A stretch of DNA of 13,309 nt, taken from assembly GCA_027325115.1 (NCBI GenBank), contig DAHWFG010000182.1, forward strand, positions 1-13,309. Direction: 5' to 3'. Positions within the stretch are counted from its first letter, which is position 1. Each line of letters starts with the position of its first letter. The DNA is from JAKBCQ01 sp021807585 (lineage in GTDB: Bacteria > Planctomycetota > Planctomycetia > Isosphaerales > Isosphaeraceae). The notes beneath the pieces were generated by a model, which made no database searches, was not told the origin of the DNA, and saw only the letters and a list, made by a program, of their open reading frames with translations. Positions 7,595 through 13,309 of the stretch are shown here, piece by piece. The translations under genes were made by a program, and so were the position numbers.

Positions 7595-7696
7595 TCATAC
7601 ATATAAGCCTAATGACATTCTCAATTCTGGCATCTGTAAGCTTAACAACCTATTAGTTAGCATATTATTACTTCGGGAGCGCGAGGGCCTCGGCCG
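7595..7696. other. AT-rich spacer between the DUF1501 remnant and the intact DUF1501 gene
   Basis: About 100 bp with no credible gene. Positions 7600-7675 are clearly more AT-rich than the surroundings, with runs such as CCTATTAGTTAGCATATTAT. It marks the limit of the pseudogene and may be a deletion scar or the 3' flank of the DUF1501 transcript. No clear hairpin or repeat was found. Confidence 0.4.
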
Positions 7697-9088
7697 TTAA
7701 AAGATCGGCAAAACTTCGCCGTCGCTGGCCGCGAGCGGCCTGCCGAGCGAATCGTGAACGATCGAATCGGCGGGGATCCCGAGCGCGTGGAAGATCGTCG
7801 CGTGGACGTCGGCGGGGTCGACGGGGCTTTCGGCGGGCGCCGCGGCGATCTTATCCGATCGTCCCCACACGATCCCGCCGCGCGTTCCTCCTCCCGCGAA
7901 CGCGACCGAATAACAAAACGGGAAGTGATCGCGCCCTTGCGCACTGTTGATTTTTGGGGTTCGGCCGAACTCGGTCAGCCAGACGACGAGCGTCTGATCG
8001 AGCAGGCGACGATCGGCCAAATCGTCGAGCAGCGCCGAACTCGCGAGTTCAAGAGGGGGGAGGAGATTGTCCTTGAGCCTGCGAAAATTATCGCCGTGGG
8101 TGTCCCAAACGTCGCCGGCGCTCCCGTTGAGATCGCCCGAACCTGGATAAATCACGACGATCGGCACGCCGGCCTCGGTCAATCGTCGCGCCAACAAGGT
8201 GGAACGCCCGCAAATATGATCGCCATAACGATCGCGCGATTTAGCGGGCTCGCTGTCGACGTCGAACGCGTTTGCGACCGCGGGGTTTAAGAGCAAATCG
8301 GCCGCCGACGCGCGAAACGCGTCGAGCGACCCCGATTCGCGTTTCCATGCCTCGTCCTCAGTCCGACCGAGCAGCTCGAATCGCCGACGCATCCGCGCGG
8401 GATCGACGTCGACGGGGAGCGCCAGGTCGGCGATCCCGGCGTTGGGAGAAACCCCCGCATACTTTCGCGAGGCTTTGGGCGCCACGATGAAAGGTTCGTA
8501 CCGCGCCCCTAAAAATCCCGCGAATTGACCGTTCAAGATGCCTCGATCGGCGAGAGGGTGCGGCGAAGCGACAAACCTGGGAAAGCCTTGGGGCGCCGAA
8601 CGGAAGCGGGCGATCGTCGATCCCAGACACGGATGATCGTTGCGCGACGGAGCGATCGGTTCGTCGTTGGCGATCTCGACCGCGGGTCGACGCCCCGTCA
8701 AGCTCCAATACGCCGCGTTCCTGTGTCCAGCGGCCTGATGGTGAACCGAACGCACCACCGCGAGCCGTTGCGATTGTTTGGCGAACGCCGGCACGAACTC
8801 GCCGAAAAAAACTCCCGGCGTGGCCGTCGGAATCGGTTTATAAGAACCGCGAACCTCGCCGGGGGCGTCGGGCTTGGGATCGAACGTTTCAAGCTGGCTC
8901 ATCCCCCCCCAGCAAAAGAAAACGATGCACGACTTGGCGCGACCGAACCCCGACGATCGCGTGCGCGACTCGATACCCCGAGCCCGCGCCGCGAGATATC
9001 CTCCCAGACCCAGGCCGAGCGATCCCAATCCAAGCTTGATCGATTGACGACGCGTCACATTCGATTCCATCATGATGTGATTGTGCAT
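7697..9088 (-). CDS. DUF1501 family protein, Tat-exported (463 aa)
   Basis: A planctomycete DUF1501 protein of the alkaline phosphatase/sulfatase-like clan, whose substrate is unknown. The N terminus carries a twin-arginine signal, NVTRRQSIKLGLG (R13, R14, K18), followed by a glycine/leucine-rich segment and an AAR-type end near residue 34. Family motifs in order are SCIVFFCWGGMSQLETFDPK, HRNAAYWSLTGRRP near 125-138, RDRYGDHICGRSTLLARRL, VWDTHGDNF, LLDQTLVVWLTEFGRTP near 370-380, GRDHFPFCYSVAFAGGG and DVHATIFHALGIP near the end. Length is normal for the family. The start is fixed by a GGAG six bases upstream of the ATG. DUF1501 genes often sit beside DUF1549/DUF1553 cytochrome c genes. Here the upstream neighbours are a cupin and a shorter cytochrome c fusion protein, in the same direction. 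Confidence 0.93.
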   Translation of the reverse strand: MHNHIMMESNVTRRQSIKLGLGSLGLGLGGYLAARARGIESRTRSSGFGRAKSCIVFFCWGGMSQLETFDPKPDAPGEVRGSYKPIPTATPGVFFGEFVPAFAKQSQRLAVVRSVHHQAAGHRNAAYWSLTGRRPAVEIANDEPIAPSRNDHPCLGSTIARFRSAPQGFPRFVASPHPLADRGILNGQFAGFLGARYEPFIVAPKASRKYAGVSPNAGIADLALPVDVDPARMRRRFELLGRTEDEAWKRESGSLDAFRASAADLLLNPAVANAFDVDSEPAKSRDRYGDHICGRSTLLARRLTEAGVPIVVIYPGSGDLNGSAGDVWDTHGDNFRRLKDNLLPPLELASSALLDDLADRRLLDQTLVVWLTEFGRTPKINSAQGRDHFPFCYSVAFAGGGTRGGIVWGRSDKIAAAPAESPVDPADVHATIFHALGIPADSIVHDSLGRPLAASDGEVLPIF

Positions 9089-9094
9089 CGATCG

Positions 9095-9098
9095 CTCC
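9095..9098 (-). promoter_or_regulatory. Shine-Dalgarno site of the DUF1501 gene
   Basis: GGAG on the minus strand, six bases before the ATG at 9088. It supports this start over the internal ATGs a few codons later. Confidence 0.5.
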
Positions 9099-9195
9099 GT
9101 GTCTTATCGGGCGGGAATTCGAGGCGGGGGGACGAGGGCGAAACCGAGGCGGATTGCGGCGACTGAATCAATCCACTAAAAACGAACTCGAACCT

Positions 9196-9543
9196 TCACA
9201 AGTATTCTTGTCGATTCGGATGAAAGACGTCGAAAGCGACCGCGGGCCCGCCGACCGCGGTGACCGAATGTTCGACGCCCCCCGGAATCCGCCAGCCGTC
9301 GCCGGGTTCGAGCGTCTTGACGATCTTACCGATCTGGAATTCGAGCCGTCCCGAAACCAGAACTCCCATCTGCTCGTGAGGGTGCGAGTGCTTCTCCACC
9401 CGCGACTCGGGCTCAAACGTGACGACCGAGACCGTCATCGATTCGCCGCCGAACGCGCGGATCGAAACCCCCGGGAAAAGCTCGCGCCGAGCGCCCGAAT
9501 CCTTATCCACAAAGTACGAAGACGCCGCGTTTGGTTCGTTCAT
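9196..9543 (-). CDS. Small cupin-domain protein (115 aa)
   Basis: A single-domain cupin, a beta-barrel that usually binds one metal ion. Cupin motif 1 is seen as RVEKHSHPHEQMGVLVSGRLEF, with the metal-ligand pattern H-x-H and E. Motif 2 is GDGWRIPGGVEHSV, with the second-site histidine. The length fits small stand-alone cupins. The preferred start is the ATG at 9541-9543, which overlaps the stop of the upstream gene as ATGA. A GTG 13 codons earlier is in frame but would lie inside that gene. No signal peptide is visible, so it is probably cytoplasmic, unlike its two exported neighbours. Substrate and reaction cannot be told from the sequence: the fold serves enzymes (isomerases, dioxygenases) as well as ligand-binding sensors. 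Confidence 0.88.
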   Translation of the reverse strand: MNEPNAASSYFVDKDSGARRELFPGVSIRAFGGESMTVSVVTFEPESRVEKHSHPHEQMGVLVSGRLEFQIGKIVKTLEPGDGWRIPGGVEHSVTAVGGPAVAFDVFHPNRQEYL

Positions 9544-11015
9544 CGCGCTTGTCCGTAACCGGCGACGACCCACCGCTCCCACGCGTTCAAAAATTGCTCA
9601 CGGCTGGAATTGAACACCACGCCGATCCCGTCGTCGAGTTTTTCCTGCCCTTCGAGCATGCCGCGTACAAACCGAGGATACTGCGCGGGGAACGCCGACG
9701 CCAGCCATTCGAGCAGGCTGAAGCCGATCGCGCGGATCTTATCGTCTTCGGTTTGGCCGCCGAGCGCGTCGTTCACCTTGCTAATCCAGCCGAGCTGTTG
9801 TTGCTCAACCGTCACAACGCGTAAGCGACGATAATAAGGGCTTCTGGGTTCAAGTTTGGAGCCGAGAAAGGCGCCCAGGCCGAGGCTCAGCCACCGCGGC
9901 GGCTTGCCCGCCTGATTCGTCGCGGCGAACGCGAGCTGCTCGGTCAAAAGCGCCGAAAGCGTCCGCTCGGGTCCGCCGACCTCGCTTTTCTTTTTCGAGC
10001 GCTTCTCGGTCCGTTCCGAAACGAAATCGTCGCGTCCCGCCAACGGATCGACCGACGCCACATACGGCGATTCGACCCCGAGATTCGCATCGGCTTGAAC
10101 GCCGTCGTCGATCTCGCGATTCTCGATCGTCCGAACGAACTCGACATATCCAATCCGATCTTTAAAAACATACAAGCTGATCTTTTCAGGAAATTCGAGC
10201 GCCGGCTTGCCGGGACGCGAAAGCATCGCTTTCAATACATTGTATTCTTTCTCCATATCCTTCAGAACCTGCTTGGCGCGCGATTCGGAAAGGTTCGAAA
10301 GGAGAAGAAAATGATCGCCGGGGGTCGTCTCAGGTTTTGTTTTAATGTTCGCCTTTTTCCAACGATCAATCCCCGCGGCGATCGATTTTTGATCGCGCTC
10401 GGCGGGAGTCAGCTTGGAAAGCGCCGCCTGGCGGAGCGATTCGGGGGTCGCCGCGATCTTGGAAAGCATCGCCGAGGGATCGGCGCCGGCGTCGAGAATC
10501 GCGCCCGCCTTCACCCACGCCTCGATCTTGGCGATCGTCGCCGCGGCGAGGTTGTTGTTGTTCCCCGGCGGCATCTTGGGGGGCTCCTCGCCTTTAATAT
10601 GAAGAACAAGCGGGCTCTCGTCGGGTTTTCCCGGAATCAACACCTTGCCGGCTTTCGAACCTTTTATCAATTTATCGAATGATGACATGTCTAAATCACC
10701 GCGATGCTTCTCGGCGTTGTGGCACGTCATGCAATTGGCGACGAGAACGGGTGCGATATCGCGGGTGAATTTGAGGCCCGAATCGTCCGCGGGCGCGGCG
10801 GCGGGAGCGGGTTTGGACGCCTCAGCGGGAGCGGCCGCGGGGGCGGGTTTGGCGGACGTCGCTTTCTTCTTGCCGCGCGTCTTCTTCTTGGCGGTCGATC
10901 CCTTCGTCGGTTCTTGTCGAGCCGACGTGTCGCGCGTCGACACCGCGACCGCGAGCAAGGCGATCAGGCTCAATCCCACCACAGTACACCGCGAAAAACG
11001 GGCGCAGCCGATCAT
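9540..11015 (-). CDS. Secreted cytochrome c (PSCyt1-like) protein with C-terminal peptidase-MA-like domain (491 aa)
   Basis: The N terminus (MIGCARFSRC, then a leucine/alanine-rich core) is a Sec-type signal to about residue 33. A lysine-rich and then alanine/proline-rich linker follows (residues 34-80, with KPAPAAAPA occurring twice). A planctomycete cytochrome c domain begins with FTRDIAPVLVANCMTCHNAE, containing a single CxxCH haem site near residues 94-98, and ends with KIEAWVKAGA. The C-terminal half resembles the gluzincin/MA-like domain of DUF1570-type proteins (SLYVFKDRIGYVEFVRTIE, then PPRWLSLGLGAFLGS). Where active members carry HExxH, this protein has LLTEQLAFAATNQ, so it looks catalytically dead. 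The start is the ATG at 11013-11015, with GGGGA seven bases upstream. A GTG two codons earlier would leave no SD spacing. It overlaps the cupin start by four bases. A role at the cell envelope in redox-linked binding is inferred. Confidence 0.87.
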   Translation of the reverse strand: MIGCARFSRCTVVGLSLIALLAVAVSTRDTSARQEPTKGSTAKKKTRGKKKATSAKPAPAAAPAEASKPAPAAAPADDSGLKFTRDIAPVLVANCMTCHNAEKHRGDLDMSSFDKLIKGSKAGKVLIPGKPDESPLVLHIKGEEPPKMPPGNNNNLAAATIAKIEAWVKAGAILDAGADPSAMLSKIAATPESLRQAALSKLTPAERDQKSIAAGIDRWKKANIKTKPETTPGDHFLLLSNLSESRAKQVLKDMEKEYNVLKAMLSRPGKPALEFPEKISLYVFKDRIGYVEFVRTIENREIDDGVQADANLGVESPYVASVDPLAGRDDFVSERTEKRSKKKSEVGGPERTLSALLTEQLAFAATNQAGKPPRWLSLGLGAFLGSKLEPRSPYYRRLRVVTVEQQQLGWISKVNDALGGQTEDDKIRAIGFSLLEWLASAFPAQYPRFVRGMLEGQEKLDDGIGVVFNSSREQFLNAWERWVVAGYGQAR

Positions 11016-11285
11016 CGTCACGTCCCCAAAAATCGAGTTACCGCCGCGAGAATGGATGATTTCATTATCGACAGCCGCGTTCGTGATTGCAACCCGTCGC
11101 GATCGTATTCGCTCGCCGCGGCACGGAACTCTCCGTCATGTCGCCAGATCCCACCCTGTGGTACGCGATCTCGAGCCGATTGGGACGAACGAATCGACGC
11201 GATCCACGCTCACGCGAATGATCGGTCGAGGCGAACGCCGAACTTCCTCAACTCTTTCACGAAAATGTACTTTTCATAGCTCTTA
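11016..11285. other. Intergenic region upstream of the cytochrome c-cupin-DUF1501 unit
   Basis: About 270 bp between the lipoprotein stop and the start of the cytochrome c gene. Beyond the SD site no gene, clear promoter box or hairpin was recognised. The promoter of the leftward unit probably lies here. Confidence 0.35.
11023..11027 (-). promoter_or_regulatory. Shine-Dalgarno site of the cytochrome c fusion gene
   Basis: GGGGA on the minus strand, seven bases before the ATG at 11015. It lies almost against the in-frame GTG at 11021, which is why that GTG is not chosen. Confidence 0.5.
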
Positions 11286-12641
11286 TTATTTGATGACAAA
11301 CGGGATCTCGGTTGAAGCCTCGGATCCGCCGATCAGGTCGGCCTGGGATACCTTGAGGCGATACCCCCCGGGGGCGAGCGATTCGGGAAGCGAGACGCGG
11401 AAGTTGACGAAATAATCGCGTCTTCGGCTTCGGCAGACGTCCTCGACAACCCCCATATCTTCGCTCCAGACGGGATCGATCGAGCTTTCGCCGACAATTG
11501 CCACACGCGATGCGATCCGCGAACGAAAACCGTCGGAATCGGTCTGATACGCGATCGCTTCGGGCTCACAGTAAACAAGAACGTCTTGGCCGGCTTTGAA
11601 CAGGGTACTCGACGTGGGAGCATAGACGCCGAAACCGCTAATTTTTTCACAAAACCGCGCCGATCGGAGACGAAACGGCTTCGCTTTACCCGATGATTCG
11701 AACGTCTCGTCGCGATTCGTCGACGCTTCGCTCGAACCTTGATGAGAATCGACCGCGATCGATCGATCCGCGGGCGCGGGCTCGGGTTTGATCAACTTCG
11801 ACAACCGATCGAGTCGATCGTTCATCGTCATCGCTCGACCGTCGAGATCCGCCGCGAACGAGTCGATCAACTCGGCTCGGGCCGTCCAACGATCGGGATC
11901 GCTCTTCGCCTGCTCATGTGCATACTTTTGTAATTTCTTGATCAAATCGGCCGCGGATTCCGTTGGATTGGCGACGATCGCGCTTTCCTGCGCGGGTGAA
12001 TCGACCGAGGGTTTGGGGTCGAGTTTCGGATTCGGCTTGGTATTGGAATCCTGGTTCGTCTTGGGATCGGCGGAAGCGGGTTCCAATGAAGAGGGCTCGG
12101 CGAGCGCGAGTGGCGGACGAACCGCGACCGCCGCCGCAGCTTGATCCGCGTTCCCAGTCGTTTGTTGTCGAACAGAGGTTGCCGCCGAGCGTTTGGCGAT
12201 TCCGGCGACGTTCACTGGATTGACGCTCGAGACATTGTTCTTCGTCGGATTCACGTTCGAGGTCGCGTTCGACCCCGCGGAAGAAGGCTGCGCGACGGGG
12301 AGGGGGGGGAGATCGTCGATCCGATACGCCGCCGGATTCACGCGATCGACAGGCATGTCTTCAAGCCGTACCGATGCGCCGTCGGTGAGGTTATCGAGAT
12401 CGATCGGAGCGTTATTCGGTTTGGGGTCGGGGAAAAATCGACTGTCCTCTCCCGCCGGGCTGGGATGATTGAGAACGTAAGATGCGGGATACGAATGAGG
12501 CGCATCATCGGGAGCGCCGCCTCGAGCGTGCTCGTTCCCCCGCGACGACTTTTCGTCAATCGCCGCACATCCTCCAATCGAGCCGCCGAGGGACAATACG
12601 AACAACCCAAGCGACCAAAACGAACGTCTCTCGAACGTCAT
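11286..12641 (-). CDS. Lipoprotein with long disordered linker and C-terminal beta-rich domain (451 aa)
   Basis: The start is the ATG at 12639-12641, six bases after a GAGGAA SD. The frame continues upstream, but without support. The N terminus is a lipoprotein signal: basic MTFERR, a hydrophobic stretch WSLGLFVLSLGGS, then the lipobox IGGC with the modified cysteine at residue 25. Residues of about 30-340 are low complexity, rich in Asn, Ser, Pro, Ala and Asp, with runs such as SNTKPNPKLDPKPSVDSP, likely a disordered spacer. A short helical part (DLIKKLQKYAHEQAKSD) lies inside. The C-terminal 130 residues form a beta-rich domain (FCEKISGFGVYAPTSSTLFK, CRSRRRDYFVNFRVSLP, APGGYRLKVSQADLIGG) that I have seen in planctomycete proteins of unknown function. 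Outer-envelope anchoring is inferred. It may be an independent unit upstream of the cytochrome c gene. Confidence 0.83.
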   Translation of the reverse strand: MTFERRSFWSLGLFVLSLGGSIGGCAAIDEKSSRGNEHARGGAPDDAPHSYPASYVLNHPSPAGEDSRFFPDPKPNNAPIDLDNLTDGASVRLEDMPVDRVNPAAYRIDDLPPLPVAQPSSAGSNATSNVNPTKNNVSSVNPVNVAGIAKRSAATSVRQQTTGNADQAAAAVAVRPPLALAEPSSLEPASADPKTNQDSNTKPNPKLDPKPSVDSPAQESAIVANPTESAADLIKKLQKYAHEQAKSDPDRWTARAELIDSFAADLDGRAMTMNDRLDRLSKLIKPEPAPADRSIAVDSHQGSSEASTNRDETFESSGKAKPFRLRSARFCEKISGFGVYAPTSSTLFKAGQDVLVYCEPEAIAYQTDSDGFRSRIASRVAIVGESSIDPVWSEDMGVVEDVCRSRRRDYFVNFRVSLPESLAPGGYRLKVSQADLIGGSEASTEIPFVIK

Positions 12642-12647
12642 GAGGCG

Positions 12648-12653
12648 TTCCTC
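12648..12653 (-). promoter_or_regulatory. Shine-Dalgarno site of the lipoprotein gene
   Basis: GAGGAA on the minus strand, six bases before the ATG at 12641. It fixes the start so that a proper lipoprotein signal peptide results, instead of the 70-residue longer frame. Confidence 0.6.
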
Positions 12654-12996
12654 GACCTCGACGACAACCGAACCGATTGTCGCACGGAAATGACCGGAAG
12701 AGATGGGAAATCCAATCGGGTTGATAACCGATCGCGGCGGTTTCGACAAGCTCAGTCGGTTCGATCCCTTCCCGAAATCGAACGGCGATTTTGCCTTCGC
12801 CTCCCGATGTGATCGGGATCTTGGCGAGATATGTGCGCGTAAAACCAACAAGTTTCACCGCGAAAGACAATTCATTTGCCCGCCGATCCGGAACCGATCT
12901 AAAATATGACTCGGATGCGACTTCATGATAAAGAGGATTTCTGAATCAATCCTAACTTGAATCCTTCGCCGATCACTCGGCGCGGAACGAAACTCC

Positions 12997-13070
12997 TTGA
13001 GAGAGGGACGCGTCTTGGAGTTTGAGATTGTGGCATCTCAAACCTCGAGACGACGTCCCCGCTCTCTTGA
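12997..13070. repeat. Large two-part inverted repeat (hairpin-forming)
   Basis: The inner stem is perfect over nine bases: GTTTGAGAT at 13020-13028 pairs with ATCTCAAAC at 13035-13043, around the six-base loop TGTGGC. The outer arms pair with small bulges: GAGAGAGGGACGCGTCT (from 13000) against AGACGACGTCCCCGCTCTC (to 13066), extended by TTGA-like ends. No T-run follows on either strand that would make it a classic intrinsic terminator. It lies 130 bases beyond the stop of the partial gene at the right edge and upstream of the lipoprotein gene. It could be a terminator or processing signal, a small structured RNA, or a copy of a palindromic repeat element. Confidence 0.7.
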
Positions 13071-13201
13071 TCAAACAATCGAGATGTCAAAGAGCGTCCC
13101 GGCCCGATCTCACGGTCGCCCGGGCTCTTGCGCTACGCCGATTCAACCCGCGATTTCGGCCGCCATCGGATTGTGATCCGGATCATCAATTCAAAAATCG
13201 A

Positions 13202-13309
13202 TCACTCGATTTGGTGCGTCGGTGATTCGCGCGCCGTCGGACCGCCGCGAACGATCACGTTCGGCACGGCCGAATAATGGGTTTTGGGGAACATCGTGAT
13301 CAGCACCCC
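13202..13309 (-). CDS. C-terminal end of an unidentified protein (runs off right edge)
   Basis: The frame is open from the window edge for 35 codons to a TGA at 13202-13204. The last residues begin GVLITMFPKTHYSAVPNVIV and end in ESPTHQIE. The first 22 residues have a beta-strand-like mix of hydrophobic residues unlike the arginine/serine-rich shadow frames, which is the main reason to call it coding. The family is not recognised and too little is visible to infer a function. Confidence 0.45.
   Translation of the reverse strand, partial: GVLITMFPKTHYSAVPNVIVRGGPTARESPTHQIE

Larger units (their letters stand above)
12642..13201. other. Long non-coding stretch upstream of the lipoprotein gene
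   Basis: About 560 bp without a credible gene. All frames here give arginine/serine-rich strings typical of non-coding frames in this genome, and none has an SD or a family resemblance. It holds the lipoprotein SD at its left end and the large palindrome at 12997-13070. The promoter of the lipoprotein gene should lie in it. Around 12900-12960 it is more AT-rich. Confidence 0.5.

Noticed and set aside
12190..12812. Plus-strand frames of 90-220 codons opposite the lipoprotein gene
   Set aside because: They have no SD or family resemblance, and they lie antisense to a gene with a clear lipoprotein signal and SD.
13202..13309. FPKTHY in the partial right-edge protein recalls a short motif of UvrB
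   Set aside because: Only six residues agree, the flanks do not fit, and the frame ends about 25 residues later, where UvrB would continue.
1..13309. CRISPR array, tRNA, rRNA, insertion sequence
   Set aside because: No regularly spaced repeats, cloverleaf-like sequence, rRNA segments or transposase motifs were found on either strand.

Overview
The window looks like chromosomal DNA of a planctomycete (Planctomycetota, probably the Gemmatales/Isosphaerales side). This rests on family content: a Tat-exported DUF1501 protein, a decayed second DUF1501 gene, a planctomycete-type cytochrome c (PSCyt1-like, CxxCH) domain fused to a large secreted protein, and a MoxR AAA+ ATPase embedded in a run of accessory proteins that resembles the MoxR-vWA-beta-propeller (bpX) ternary systems. 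No search could be run, so all family names come from reading the translations.

Left part (1-2418, minus strand): two tandem genes for membrane-anchored HEAT-repeat proteins. The first runs off the left edge. The second is complete. They share an ungapped segment of about 250 bp, roughly 94% identical by eye, that covers the N-terminal membrane anchor and about 105 bp upstream of the start codon, while the HEAT bodies have diverged. A divergent intergenic region separates them from the next operon.

Middle part (2419-6930, plus strand): a compact operon of a bpX-like accessory protein, a RavA/MoxR-type AAA+ ATPase, a second accessory protein, and a third helical protein whose frame breaks at about 5589 and appears to continue into a beta-propeller-like protein. 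The second and third accessory genes overlap by ATGA. The propeller gene has no convincing start of its own, so the last two frames probably represent one gene of about 645 codons broken by a one-base indel (real or a sequence error). No vWA gene, the usual partner, is present.

Right part (6955-12641, minus strand): a DUF1501 pseudogene with two internal stops and a frameshift lies tail to tail with the propeller gene. An intact Tat-exported DUF1501 gene follows, then a small cupin, which overlaps by ATGA a secreted cytochrome c plus peptidase-MA-like protein whose catalytic histidines seem to be lost. These three probably form one unit transcribed leftward. Further upstream lies a lipoprotein with a long low-complexity linker and a C-terminal beta-rich domain.

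Right edge (12642-13309): a roughly 560-bp non-coding stretch with a strong two-part palindrome (about 12997-13070), then the last 35 codons of an unidentified minus-strand gene. The whole window is strikingly rich in CGATCG-type words.
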